Program-made: the position numbers and the translations under genes
In this document: piece after piece, positions 7,858-17,000 of the stretch
Position numbering within the stretch: position 1 is the first letter of the stretch
Layout of the letters: the number at the start of each line of letters is the position of its first letter
The notes under the pieces: generated by a model
Databases searched by the model: none
What the model was told of the DNA's origin: nothing
What the model saw: only the letters and a program-made list of their open reading frames with translations
Origin: Crossiella sp. SN42
GTDB taxonomy: Bacteria > Actinomycetota > Actinomycetes > Mycobacteriales > Pseudonocardiaceae
Direction of reading: 5' to 3'
Assembly: GCF_023897065.1 (NCBI RefSeq)
Contig: NZ_JAMHIV010000018.1
Coordinates: forward strand, 1 to 64,000
Length of the DNA: 64,000 nucleotides

Positions 7858-8556
7858 ATGACCGAGAAGAGCGCCGAGTCCACCAGGGAACGCCTGGTCA
7901 AGGCTGCGGCGGAGCTGCTGGCCGAGGGCGGGAGGGACGCGGTGTCCACCCGTGCGGTGAGCGCCGCGGCCGGTGTGCAGGCGCCCACCCTCTACCGCCT
8001 GTTCGGGGACAAGGACGGGCTGCTGGAGGCGGTGGCCGCGCACGCCTTCGCCGAGTACCTGACCGGCAAGGCCGCCCTCGGCGAGAGCGCGGACCCGATC
8101 GAGGACCTGCGCCGCGGCTGGGACCTGCACGTCCAGTTCGGTCTCAGCCATCCCGCCTTCTACCTGCTGATGTACGGCGACACCCGGGCCGGTTCCTCGG
8201 GCGCGGGCAAGGAGTCCGAAGCGCGGCTGCACCGGATCGTGCAGCGGATCGCCGAGGCCGGGCTGCTGCGGGTGAGCGTGAGCCGGGGCGCGGACCTGGT
8301 GCACGCCACCGGCAAGGGCGTTGTGCTGACCCTGATCGCGAAGCCGGAGGACCAGCGGGACCTGGAGCTGTCCACGGCGGCCAGGGAGCACGTGATCAGC
8401 TCGATCACCACCGGCGGGCAGGCCGTCGGCGACACCGATGTGCCCGCCCGCGCCGCCGGGCTGGCCGCCGCGCTGCGCCGGGACCCGGCGGGCGCGTTGT
8501 CTCCGGCGGAGCAGGCGCTGCTGGTGGAGTGGCTGGACCGGATCGCCGACGCCTGA
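7858..8556 (+). CDS. TetR-family transcriptional regulator
   Basis: 232-aa regulator with an N-terminal HTH (VSTRAVSAAAGVQAPTLYRLFGDKDGLLEAV, about residues 28-58). The C-terminal domain resembles TetR_C proteins linked to SDR genes. It faces a truncated SDR gene on the other strand, so its original target may be lost. No clear ribosome binding site precedes ATG 7858. Confidence 0.85.
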   Translation: MTEKSAESTRERLVKAAAELLAEGGRDAVSTRAVSAAAGVQAPTLYRLFGDKDGLLEAVAAHAFAEYLTGKAALGESADPIEDLRRGWDLHVQFGLSHPAFYLLMYGDTRAGSSGAGKESEARLHRIVQRIAEAGLLRVSVSRGADLVHATGKGVVLTLIAKPEDQRDLELSTAAREHVISSITTGGQAVGDTDVPARAAGLAAALRRDPAGALSPAEQALLVEWLDRIADA

Positions 8557-8600
8557 AATCCGCTGGCCGCGACGGCGCAGGCGGCACTAGCCTCCGCCGG

Positions 8601-9101
8601 GTGGCTGGTGATCGTTTCCCGGTGCTGTGGCTGTGCGGGCCGTCCGGCGTCGGCAAGTCCACGGTGGGCTGGGAGATCCACACCCAGCTGGACCGCTCCG
8701 GCTTCGTGGACACCGACCAGCTCGGCCTGTGCTCACCCGCGCCCGCCGATGACCCGGCGCAGCACCGGATCAAGGCGCGCAACCTGGCCGCGATGTGGCC
8801 GCACTACCGGGAGGCGGGCGCGGATCGCCTTGTGGTGTCCGGAATCCTGGAGTCGGCCGCGGTCGCCCGGAGCTACACCCGGGCGCTGCCGGGCGCGGCG
8901 GTGACGCTGTGCCGGTTGCGCGCGGGCTCCTCGGAGCTGCGGGAGCGGTACCTGCGCCGGGGCTGGCTCACCCACCTGGCCGAGGCCGCGCTGCGCGAGG
9001 CGGCGGAGCTGGACCGGGAGGACTTCGCCGACCTGTGCGTGGACACCACCGGACTGCCCGTGGTGGCCGTGGCGCGGATGGTGCTGGAGCGCTGGGTCTG
9101 A
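8601..9101 (+). CDS. P-loop ATP-binding protein (kinase-like), copy 1
   Basis: 166-aa protein with Walker A GPSGVGKS near residue 13 and a conserved FVDTDQLGLC stretch in the position of a P-loop kinase substrate/Walker B region. It resembles AAA/shikimate- or gluconate-kinase-like small P-loop proteins annotated only as ATP-binding. It overlaps the next gene by 1 nt (TGATG). The two share GVGKS, QLGxC, KARNLAA and CRLRA/CRLHA blocks in the same order, so they are tandem paralogues. The start GTG 8601 is inferred from the position of the P-loop. Function is unknown. Confidence 0.7.
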   Translation: MAGDRFPVLWLCGPSGVGKSTVGWEIHTQLDRSGFVDTDQLGLCSPAPADDPAQHRIKARNLAAMWPHYREAGADRLVVSGILESAAVARSYTRALPGAAVTLCRLRAGSSELRERYLRRGWLTHLAEAALREAAELDREDFADLCVDTTGLPVVAVARMVLERWV

Positions 9102-9619
9102 TGAAGGCGCTGCTGCTGTGCGGCCCCAGGGGTGTCGGCAAGTCCGTGGTCGCCTGGGCGGTCTTCGCTCACCTGGCCCGGACCGGGCAGCCCGCCGCCT
9201 ACCTCGACCTCGCCCAGCTCGGCTTCTGCCGCCCGGACCAGGGCTGGGTGAAGGCTCGCAACCTGGCCGCCGCCTGGCGCACCTTCCGCGCCACCGGCGC
9301 CCGCTACCTGGTCCTCTCCGGCGAGGTCAGCGATGCCGCCACCCTGGACGCCTACGCGGCGGCGCTGCCGGGGGTGCCGCTGACGGTGTGCCGGTTGCAC
9401 GCCGACCAGGACCGGCTGACCGAGCGGTTGCTGGCCAGGGGGCGCGGCGAGGGGCCGCCGATCCCCGGCGACGACCTGCGCGGCAGGCCCCCGGCGGAGC
9501 TGCGCCGCCTGGCCGCGACGGCGTCCCACCCGCCGCTCGGCGACCTGTGCCTGGACTCGACCGACCGGTCGGTGGCGGAGGTGGCCGCGCTGGCCCGCGT
9601 GGCCTGGCTCGGCGACTAG
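9101..9619 (+). CDS. P-loop ATP-binding protein (kinase-like), copy 2
   Basis: 172-aa paralogue of the upstream gene, with Walker A GPRGVGKS at about residues 8-15, then AAYLDLAQLGFC and KARNLAAAWRTFRATGARYLVLSGE. ATG 9101 overlaps the upstream TGA by 1 nt, so the two are probably co-translated and may form a heterodimer. It has a longer insert near residues 110-130. Reaction and substrate are unknown. Confidence 0.7.
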   Translation: MKALLLCGPRGVGKSVVAWAVFAHLARTGQPAAYLDLAQLGFCRPDQGWVKARNLAAAWRTFRATGARYLVLSGEVSDAATLDAYAAALPGVPLTVCRLHADQDRLTERLLARGRGEGPPIPGDDLRGRPPAELRRLAATASHPPLGDLCLDSTDRSVAEVAALARVAWLGD

Positions 9620-9659
9620 GCTGATCATCCCGGGCAGCGGTGTGGATGAGGTGGTGGGC

Positions 9660-10685
9660 GTGACCCAAGGTGACCTGCGGCCGACGCTGGAAGACGTCGC
9701 CGCCTACGCGGGTGTGTCGCGCTCGACCGCGTCCCGGGCGCTCAACGAGGAGGCCTACGTCAGCTCCCGGGCCAGGGAGAAGGTCCTCGACGCCGCCCGC
9801 GAGCTGGGCTACTCCCCCAACCAGGCCGCCCGCTCGCTGGTCACCCGCCGCACCAACGCCATCGCGCTGGTGCTCTCCGAACCGGAGACCAAGGTCCTGG
9901 AGGACCCCTACTTCGCCGAGATCGTCCGCGGCGCCTTCCGCGAGCTGTCGGCCCGCCGCAGCCAGATGCTGATGATGCTGGTGGACAGCCGCGAGGACGT
10001 GCCGGGCACGGTGCGCTTCCTGGACGGCGGCCACGTCGACGGCGCGCTGGTCTTCGCCTCCCACCGGGCCGACCCACTGCCGTCCGCGCTGCGCTCGCTG
10101 CGACTGCCGATCGTCTTCGGCGGCGGCAGGCCCGGCGGCGCCACCCGCGGCCTGCACCTGGTCGACTTCGACAACGAGGGCGGCGCGAAGCTGGCGGTGC
10201 AGCACCTGTTGTCGTTGGGGCGCAAGCGAATTGGCACCGTCGCCGGTCCGCAGGACCAGCGTTCCGCGGTGGACCGGCTCACCGGCTGGCGCAAGACCCT
10301 CGGCTTGGACGACCGCGCCGCGAACCGGCTGTCCGAGGAAGGCGACTTCAGCACCGAAAGCGGCGAACAGGCCATGATCCGCCTGCTCGCCCGGGTGCCC
10401 AACCTGGACGCGGTCTTCGCCGCCAACGACCCCATGGCCGCCGGTGCGCTCCGCGCCCTGCACGCCGCCGGACGGCGGGTGCCCGAGGACGTGGCCGTGG
10501 TCGGCTTCGACGACCACCGGGGCATCGCCGAGGCGACCACTCCCCCGCTGACCACCGTGCACCAGGACCCGCGCGAGCAGGTCCGGCAGATGGTCGACAC
10601 CCTGTGCCAGCTCATCGAGGGCGAGAACCCGCCGCCGCGGCGCAAGGTCCTGCCGGTCAGCCTCGTGCACCGCGCCTCGGCCTGA
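9660..10685 (+). CDS. LacI-family regulator, probably CebR-like
   Basis: 341-aa LacI-type repressor. The N-terminal HTH with hinge helix (TLEDVAAYAGVSRSTASRALN, and SPNQAARSLVTRRTNAIALV) is followed by a periplasmic-binding-protein-like sensor domain ending in VGFDDHRGIAEATTPPLTTVHQDPREQ. GTG 9660 is preceded by GAGGTGG; a longer start at 9642 is possible. A perfect CebR-type box lies 54 nt downstream of its stop, in front of a cellulase gene. This suggests it is the cellobiose-responsive repressor CebR or a close relative. Confidence 0.85.
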   Translation: MTQGDLRPTLEDVAAYAGVSRSTASRALNEEAYVSSRAREKVLDAARELGYSPNQAARSLVTRRTNAIALVLSEPETKVLEDPYFAEIVRGAFRELSARRSQMLMMLVDSREDVPGTVRFLDGGHVDGALVFASHRADPLPSALRSLRLPIVFGGGRPGGATRGLHLVDFDNEGGAKLAVQHLLSLGRKRIGTVAGPQDQRSAVDRLTGWRKTLGLDDRAANRLSEEGDFSTESGEQAMIRLLARVPNLDAVFAANDPMAAGALRALHAAGRRVPEDVAVVGFDDHRGIAEATTPPLTTVHQDPREQVRQMVDTLCQLIEGENPPPRRKVLPVSLVHRASA

Positions 10686-11741
<1,056 letters not shown>

Positions 11742-11780
11742 CCGGCCCCCGGGGCGAGCCCCCAACCCGCCCCGGGCATC

Positions 11781-11810
11781 GGCCCGCTACCGACCGGTCG
11801 GTAGCGGGCC
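11781..11810. terminator. Bidirectional hairpin terminator
   Basis: A perfect palindrome with 15-nt arms (GGCCCGCTACCGACC and its complement) lies between the convergent cellulase and aldo/keto reductase genes. There is no T tract, as is common in high-G+C actinobacteria. Confidence 0.7.
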
Positions 11811-11832
11811 ACCCAACTTTGTCCCCCGCCGC

Positions 11833-12828
11833 TCAGCGCGCGCCGAGCAACCCCTCGATCTCCGCCAGCTCCTCCGCCGCGAAGTCGAGGTTCGCGGTGG
11901 CCGCGACGTTGTCGGTCAACTGCTTGACGCTGCTGGCCCCGATCAACGCCGAGGTCACCCGCTCCCCGCGCAACACCCACGCCAGCGCCAGCTGCGCCAA
12001 GGTCTGCCCGCGCCGCTTCGCGACCTCGTTGAGCCCCCTGGCCACCGCGAGCTGCGCCTCGGTGATGCCCTCGGCCTGCAGGAACGGACTGGCCCCCGCG
12101 GCCCGCGAGTCAGCCGGAATGCCGTCCAGGTACCGATCGGTCAGCAGCCCCTGCGCCAACGGCGAGAACGCGATCGACCCCGCCCCCACCTCGTCCAGCA
12201 CGTCCTGCAACCCGTCCTCGATCCACCGGTTGACCATCGAGTACGAAGGCTGGTGGATCAACAACGGCGTGCCCAGCTCCGCCAGCACCGCCGCGGCTTC
12301 CCTGGTCTGCTCCGCCGAGTAGTTGGACACCCCGACGTAAAGCGCTTTCCCCTGCCGCACCAAGGAGTCCAGCGCCCCCATGGTCTCCTCGATCGGGGTG
12401 TCCGGGTCCGGCCGGTGGTGGTAGTAGATGTCCACGTAGTCCAGCCCGAGCCGGGCCAGGCTGGCCTCCAGCGAGGACACCAGGTACTTGCGCGACCCCC
12501 ACTCGCCATACGGCCCCGGATGCATGAGGTACCCGGCCTTGGTCGAAACCAGCACCTCGTCCCGGTAGTTCCGCAGATCCGCGGCGAACAACCGCCCGAA
12601 GTTCTCCTCCGCGGCGCCGGGCGGCGGACCGTAGTTGTTGGCCAGGTCGAAGTGCGTGACCCCGAGGTCAAAAGCGGCTCGCACGATGTCACGCTGGGTG
12701 TCCAGCGCCTTCTCATGGCCGAAGTTGTGCCACAACCCCAACGAGATCGCGGGCAGCTTCAGCCCACTGCGACCACACCGGCGGTAGGTCATGGCGTCAT
12801 AACGCGCATCAGCGGCGACGTAGGTCAT
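11833..12828 (-). CDS. Aldo/keto reductase (YghZ/GPR-like)
   Basis: 331-aa AKR. It has the catalytic Asp/Tyr motif FDLANNYGPPPGAAEENFGR, Lys in VLVSTKAGYLMHPGPYGEWGSRKYL, the catalytic His in YYHHRPDPDTP, and the NADPH-binding block ALAWVLRGERVTSALIGASS near the end. The long MHPGPYGEWGS loop is typical of the YghZ/Kv-beta-like AKR14 group, which reduces glyceraldehyde-3-phosphate and methylglyoxal. ATG 12828 follows AAGGAG. It is transcribed towards the cellulase gene and the palindromic terminator. Confidence 0.88.
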   Translation of the reverse strand: MTYVAADARYDAMTYRRCGRSGLKLPAISLGLWHNFGHEKALDTQRDIVRAAFDLGVTHFDLANNYGPPPGAAEENFGRLFAADLRNYRDEVLVSTKAGYLMHPGPYGEWGSRKYLVSSLEASLARLGLDYVDIYYHHRPDPDTPIEETMGALDSLVRQGKALYVGVSNYSAEQTREAAAVLAELGTPLLIHQPSYSMVNRWIEDGLQDVLDEVGAGSIAFSPLAQGLLTDRYLDGIPADSRAAGASPFLQAEGITEAQLAVARGLNEVAKRRGQTLAQLALAWVLRGERVTSALIGASSVKQLTDNVAATANLDFAAEELAEIEGLLGAR

Positions 12829-13029
12829 CGTGCTCCTTGTGGCCAGTCGAAACTACGCGAACGCTAACCCATCCCCGCCAGCCACCGCCCCACCGCGCAC
12901 ACCCGCCCCGCCGACCCACCCCGCGACCCGGCCCCAACTCCGCCTGCGCCCCACCAACTCTCCTGCACACTGGATGGCGAGCCCCCACCAACCCCAGCCC
13001 CACCCCGGACCCGCCAAGGAGGCCCGCCC

Positions 13030-13431
13030 ATGACCACCCGGAAACCCGCAGACGCGACCTGGGAAACCTGGGTCGAGCGCCAGATCCGCGAAGCCATGGA
13101 ACGCGGCGAGTTCGACAACCTGCCCGGCGCCGGCAAACCCCTCCCCGACGCCAACCAGCCGTACCAGGAACTGTGGTGGATCAACCGGAAACTGGCTGAC
13201 GAGAAGCTCACCAACCTGCCCCCGAGCCTGATCCTGCGCAGGGACGCGGCCACGGCGTATGAGGCGGCTCTCGCCGCGCCGACGGAGGATCGTGCCCGGG
13301 CGATCATTGAAGCGATCAACATCCGGATCGCCGCGGCCATCCGCAACCCGCCTCCGGGGCCGGGCCTGGACCTGGTGCCGTTCAACATCCGCAAGGTGCT
13401 CAAGACGCGCCGCAGCAACCAGGCTGGCTAA
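13030..13431 (+). CDS. DUF1992 / DnaJC28-like protein
   Basis: 133-aa cytosolic protein matching the DUF1992 pattern throughout: WVERQIREAMERGEFDNLPGAGKPL, then WWINRKLADEKL and LPPSLILRRDA. The family is shared with the C-terminal domain of DNAJC28 and has no established biochemical role. ATG 13030 follows AAGGAGG. Downstream DNA is non-coding and repetitive. Confidence 0.85.
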   Translation: MTTRKPADATWETWVERQIREAMERGEFDNLPGAGKPLPDANQPYQELWWINRKLADEKLTNLPPSLILRRDAATAYEAALAAPTEDRARAIIEAINIRIAAAIRNPPPGPGLDLVPFNIRKVLKTRRSNQAG

Positions 13432-13490
13432 CGCACGAATCCGGTTGCCGCTCACGTGCCCCAGCCCTGGCCCAGCTCGGCCCGCCCCCG

Positions 13491-13586
13491 GCACGCGCGG
13501 TCCGGGCCGCCACTCCCGCCCGGCACGCGCGGTCCGGGCCGCCACTCCCGCCCGGCACGCGCGGTCCGGGCCGCCACTCCCGCCCG
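13491..13586. repeat. 32-bp tandem repeat, three copies
   Basis: Three consecutive 32-bp copies start at 13491, 13523 and 13555, each reading GCACGCGCGGTCCGGGCCGC then CACTCCCGCCCG. The copies are identical over nearly all positions except at the end of the last. Degenerate relatives continue to about 13800. Confidence 0.85.
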
Positions 13587-13989
13587 GCTCGCGCGGCTCG
13601 ACCCGGCGCCGCCCGACCCGACCCGGCACTGCACGGCTCGGCCCGACCCGGCACGGCACGGCTCGGCCCGACCCGGCACGCGCAGCCCGGCCCGGCACTG
13701 CGCCCGGCTCGCCCGGCTCGCGCGCTCAGCGCGGCACGGCCCGCGCGGTCCGGTACTGCTCGACTCGCACGGCTCGGCTGGATCGGCACGCGCGGCTAGC
13801 GCGGCTCGGCGCGCCCGCCCGGCCCCGCAGCGAGCCGCCGTCCCCGCCAGCCAGCGCCACGGGGTCACGTCGACCGGCCGCCGTTCTCACCCGGCCTGCC
13901 ACGTCTGCCCCGCCTCCGCGACTTTCCGACTGCCGTCGCTTCCGGTGTGCGCCCTGCCCTGGCCGCCGAGGTCCGCTCTCGCGTGGGCT

Positions 13990-14178
13990 CTCGCCGGTTG
14001 CCGACGGGGCGCGGGCTCTTGCCAGTTGCCGGCGGGGCTGTCGCCGGTTGCCGGCGGGGCTGTCGCCGGTTGCCGTGGGGCTGTCGCTGGTTGCCGTGGG
14101 GCTGTCGCTGGTTGCCGGTTGGTGTCGCTCGGTGCCGGTGCTGTCGCTCGGTGCCGTGCTGCCGCTCGGTGCCGGTGA
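13990..14178. repeat. 21-22-bp tandem repeat array (minisatellite)
   Basis: Units of the form GTTGCCGGCGGGGCTGTCGC plus CG repeat with 21-22-bp spacing from about 14027. Degraded copies lie on the left. On the right the array turns into a shorter GTCGCTCGGTGCCG unit. The mixed 21/22-bp period argues against coding. Confidence 0.8.
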
Positions 14179-14510
14179 CTGTTGTTCTTGGGTGGTTGCC
14201 TGGGGCGGGAGGGGGGAGCCGATCGTGGTGCCCTGCGCCGCCCTCCGCTTCCTACTGCGGTAACGAAATGATCATGGGTCAAAGTTCCGTGGGGCATTCA
14301 CTATGACCGGCATACCGACTCCACCCGGATTGGCGATAGGTGGTCGCTGGGGTGGTCACGCTGAGCGACGGGGTGTGGGCAGGTGGGGTTGGCGAACCGT
14401 GGTGGGGTTGGTTTTTGCGGGGCTCCGGTGGGGGTTTGGGGGTGGGTGGACGGGTCGCCAGTTGAACATAGCGGGGAAGTTGGAGTGGTGGGGGCGGCTG
14501 TCCACAGGGG

Positions 14511-15428
14511 CTAGGTGGTGGGGTTGCGGTCGGCGGGAAAGGGGGTGTTGGTGAGGGTTTCGGAGGTGGTCCAGAGGGTGGCGGCGGTGGTGGGGTTGGT
14601 GGCGTGGGGGCGGAGTGGTTCCGCGGTGAGACGGTGGGGGCGGAGGATGCCGCCGGGGGTGAGCATGACGCCTGCCGGAGCATCGGGAGCAGTGGCGGCG
14701 AAGATGATGGGGAGGGCGCCTTGTTCCACCGGGCGGCTGATCATTCCGGCGAGTGTGCTGGACAGGCGGCTGATCAGCGGGGAAGGGGCGCTGCCGAGCA
14801 TGGGGGTTCGGGCGACGCCCGGGTGGGTCAGCAGGCTGCGGATCGGGGACTTCGCGGCGCGCAGGCGGCGGTGGAGTTCCAGGGCGAACAGGACGTTGGC
14901 GAGCTTGGACTGGGCGTAGGCGCGGGCGGTGGTGTAGCCGCGGGTGATGGGCAGGTTGTCGAAGTCGAGCCTGCCGTAGCGGTACATCAGCGACGCGACC
15001 GTCACCACTCGCGGGTCGTTGCCCTTGGCCAGGTTGTCCAGCAGCAGGCCGGTCAGCAGGAAGTGGCCGAGGTGGTTGGTGGCGAAGTGGAGCTCGTGGC
15101 CCTGCGGTGAGTGGCTCTGCGGCTGGTTGCCGATGCCGGCGTTGTTGACCAGGACGTCGAGCTGGTCGCCGCGGGCCATCACATCCGCGGCGAAGGCGTG
15201 GACTGAGTCCAGGTTGGACAGGTCGAGCTCGCGGATGACCAGGTTGGCGTCGGGCAGCTGGGCGCGGATGCGTTCGGCCTTGGCGGGGTTGCGGACGGCC
15301 ATGATCACTCGGGCGCCGCGGGCGGCCAGGGCCTTGGTGACCGCCAGGCCCAGGCCGCTGGAGGCGCCGGTCACGACTGCGGTCCGGCCGGTCTGGTCTG
15401 GCATGTCCGCGACGGTCCAGTTCTGCAC
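14511..15428 (-). CDS. Short-chain dehydrogenase/reductase, paralogue of 2779-3696
   Basis: 305-aa SDR with TGASSGLG near residue 20, NNAG, ATNHLGHFLLTGLLLDNL, the catalytic Ser in VASLMYR and YAQSK. Length and blocks match the SDR at 2779-3696. GTG 15428 follows GGAGG by 5 nt. It begins 11 nt after the ACT-domain gene and could be co-transcribed with it, but an AT-rich palindrome at 15459-15478 offers a separate promoter/operator. It may be a border gene or a tailoring enzyme of the peptide cluster; the sequence does not decide this. Confidence 0.85.
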   Translation of the reverse strand: MQNWTVADMPDQTGRTAVVTGASSGLGLAVTKALAARGARVIMAVRNPAKAERIRAQLPDANLVIRELDLSNLDSVHAFAADVMARGDQLDVLVNNAGIGNQPQSHSPQGHELHFATNHLGHFLLTGLLLDNLAKGNDPRVVTVASLMYRYGRLDFDNLPITRGYTTARAYAQSKLANVLFALELHRRLRAAKSPIRSLLTHPGVARTPMLGSAPSPLISRLSSTLAGMISRPVEQGALPIIFAATAPDAPAGVMLTPGGILRPHRLTAEPLRPHATNPTTAATLWTTSETLTNTPFPADRNPTT

Positions 15429-15439
15429 GGCGACCTCCA

Positions 15440-15955
15440 CTAACCGGATTTTCTATCTACTTGTATCGTAACACAAGTGGATTGATCATCCGTTGGTCGC
15501 AGTCCGGTGACACCGATCGCCAGGGCCTCGCGCAGGGCGCGGGTGGCTGGGATCGCCTGGGAGTCGTGGCACAGCACGGAAAGGCGGTCGCCGGTGGCGG
15601 ACATCAGTTCCAGGTGCACGCCGATCCGGAGCAGGGTCTCGCAGAAGATCGGCCGGATGGCCGGGTCGGAGCGCAGGCCGGAGCCGGTGACGGCGACCTC
15701 GGCGATTCGCTCGTCCAGGGCCAGCCGGGCGAAGCCAAGGCGGGGCCTTGCCGACTGGAGGGTGGCGGCGACCAGCGCGCCCGCTGTCCTGGTCACGGTG
15801 AACGCCCACCCGGCCGGTCGGCGGGCCAGGGGGCCGAGCGGGATGTTCAGGTCGGCGATCGCGCGCAGCAGCGGGGGCAGGGTGACCTGGCCGGTGACGG
15901 TGATCTTGGCGTGGGTGTGCGAGCGGTGGATGCCGTGCAGGACTGCCTGTTCCAT
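15440..15955 (-). CDS. Stand-alone aspartokinase regulatory (beta-subunit-like) ACT protein
   Basis: 171-aa protein resembling the beta subunit/regulatory half of LysC, with no kinase domain. It starts VLHGIHRSHTHAKITVTG like the start of LysC-beta (first ACT). The second ACT reads VTGSGLRSDPAIRPIFCETL then LRIGVHLELMSATGDRLSVL, matching the GAGMRSHPGV...NIEMISTSEIRISVL pattern of LysC. ATG 15955 has GGAGGAACC upstream. The length fits LysC-beta (about 170-180 aa). In this cluster it may modulate the chromosomal aspartokinase and so the supply of aspartate semialdehyde for diaminobutyrate. The last 13 codons are unusually AT-rich and overlap a palindrome. Confidence 0.7.
   Translation of the reverse strand: MEQAVLHGIHRSHTHAKITVTGQVTLPPLLRAIADLNIPLGPLARRPAGWAFTVTRTAGALVAATLQSARPRLGFARLALDERIAEVAVTGSGLRSDPAIRPIFCETLLRIGVHLELMSATGDRLSVLCHDSQAIPATRALREALAIGVTGLRPTDDQSTCVTIQVDRKSG
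15459..15478. promoter_or_regulatory. Palindrome inside the 3' end of the ACT gene, upstream of the SDR
   Basis: ACTTGT (15459-15464) and ACAAGT (15473-15478) flank an 8-nt spacer in an AT-rich patch 31 nt upstream of the SDR start. The minus-strand core TGTGTTACGA is also found in the TetR operator at 4719-4728. It is likely a regulator site for the SDR. Confidence 0.5.
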
Positions 15956-15972
15956 GGTTCCTCCGCGGTGGG

Positions 15973-16008
15973 CCGGGCGCGGGCTCCGCCGCCGGAGTCC
16001 GCGCCCGG
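15973..16008. terminator. Strong hairpin between the oxygenase and ACT genes
   Basis: CCGGGCGCGGGCTCCG pairs with CGGAGTCCGCGCCCGG (one G-T), with a 4-nt loop. It lies after the oxygenase stop and just before the ACT ribosome binding site. It may end or attenuate the NRPS1-oxygenase transcript. Confidence 0.65.
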
Positions 16009-16013
16009 GGTGC

Positions 16014-17000
16014 TCAGCCGTACAGCACGTGGCCGTCGCCGATCCGGTGCGCCCGCGAGCGCCGCAGGTCCTGGGTGGCGAAGGTGCGTTGCAGCCAGCG
16101 GTCCTGGCCGTCGTAGCGCGGGGTGAACCCGGTGCGGCCGTGCACGGTGACGCGGTTGTCCACAATGGCCAGATCACCGGGCACCAGGTAGTGGGTCAAC
16201 GCGTTGGCCGCGAACAGGTTCCGCAGCTCGGCCATGGCGGTGCGGGCGGCTTCGGTGAGCGGGCTGGTGGCGGCGAAGTCGACCAGCACGTCGGGGTCGT
16301 CCGGGGCGCCGCTGAGCACCGCGTGCGGTTCGGTCTCGCCTGCGGGCAGGCCGAAGGACGGCGGGGGCGCGGTGACGAACTCCCTGCGGAACAACACTTC
16401 CCGGCTCTGGTCGCTGAGCTGGTCGTGCACCTGGCGGATGGACGCGGTGCGCAGCCCGGCCTCGCGGTCGTGGTCGGCGCGCAGGCACAGCAGCAGCACG
16501 TAGTCGGGGCGGTTGTCGTGGAAGGCGTTCTCGTTGTGGAAGGACAGCAGCACCGAGCCCTCGTTGCCCTGGAAGTCCTCGCTGCCGGGCACCGGAACCA
16601 CGTCGTGCACCAGCGCGCCGGACTTCTCCGGCCGGAAGGCGATCACGTCGCCGAGCAGGTGGGTGACCATCATCAGGGTGGCCGAGGGCACGGTGGCCGT
16701 GCGCTGCACCGAACCGCTGCGCGCCGGCGTCTCCGGCACCAGTGACTCGTCCACCGGCAGGCCGCGGATCACCATGGCGCCGCTGGGCCCGGAGTCCCGG
16801 CGGTACCCGGACAGGGCACGGCGCAAGGAGATCGGCAGCTCGTGCGCGCGTTCACCGGCGGCCCTGATCCAGCCCCGCTCGTCGATGTGTCCGTCCTCAA
16901 TGGACAGCAGGGTGGTCGCGACCTCCTCGACGGCGAGGGCGTTGGCGCGGTTGAGGGTCAGCACGCCGGTCGGCGCGTCGACCTCGAGGACCATCGACAT
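16014..17000 (-). CDS. Fe(II)/2-oxoglutarate amino acid beta-hydroxylase (VioC/AsnO type)
   Basis: 328-aa clavaminate-synthase-like dioxygenase. The facial triad is visible: HNENAF (His-x-Glu, as in VioC and AsnO rather than His-x-Asp) near residue 155 and the distal His in NRVTVHGRTGFTPRYDG. The Arg in DRWLQR is in place for 2-oxoglutarate. Family members hydroxylate the beta carbon of free Arg (VioC), Asn (AsnO) or enduracididine. Because both NRPSs have Asn-type adenylation domains, beta-hydroxylation of L-Asn is the best guess. ATG 17000 overlaps the NRPS1 stop by 1 nt (TGATG), so it is coupled to NRPS1. Confidence 0.85.
   Translation of the reverse strand: MSMVLEVDAPTGVLTLNRANALAVEEVATTLLSIEDGHIDERGWIRAAGERAHELPISLRRALSGYRRDSGPSGAMVIRGLPVDESLVPETPARSGSVQRTATVPSATLMMVTHLLGDVIAFRPEKSGALVHDVVPVPGSEDFQGNEGSVLLSFHNENAFHDNRPDYVLLLCLRADHDREAGLRTASIRQVHDQLSDQSREVLFRREFVTAPPPSFGLPAGETEPHAVLSGAPDDPDVLVDFAATSPLTEAARTAMAELRNLFAANALTHYLVPGDLAIVDNRVTVHGRTGFTPRYDGQDRWLQRTFATQDLRRSRAHRIGDGHVLYG

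Larger units (their letters stand above)
13432..14510. other. 1.08-kb non-coding, repeat-rich region
   Basis: No credible gene lies between the convergent DUF1992 and SDR genes. Open frames here are driven by base bias and by repeats whose unit length is not a multiple of three. The content is two tandem repeat arrays (13491-13586 and about 13990-14178) joined by degenerate CGGCACGC/GGCTCGGCCCGACC runs. From about 14340 to 14510 the top strand becomes strongly G-rich and T-containing. Confidence 0.7.

Noticed and set aside
13491-13586. Possible CRISPR array
   Set aside because: The repeats are directly adjacent with no unique spacers, and there are no cas genes.
13452-14297. Several open frames in the repeat-rich gap
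   Set aside because: They follow repeats of 32, 21 and 22 bp, which shift frame between copies. The translated sequences are Arg/Pro/Ala-rich with no motif or ribosome binding site.
14303-14554. Small plus-strand gene starting at ATG 14303
   Set aside because: The predicted 83-aa product is Gly/Arg/Trp-rich, overlaps the end of the SDR gene and has no ribosome binding site or family match.
15459-15478. True end of the ACT gene earlier than 15440
   Set aside because: The AT-rich tail looked like non-coding DNA, but there is no earlier in-frame stop, so the annotated end is kept and the overlap with a palindrome is noted.
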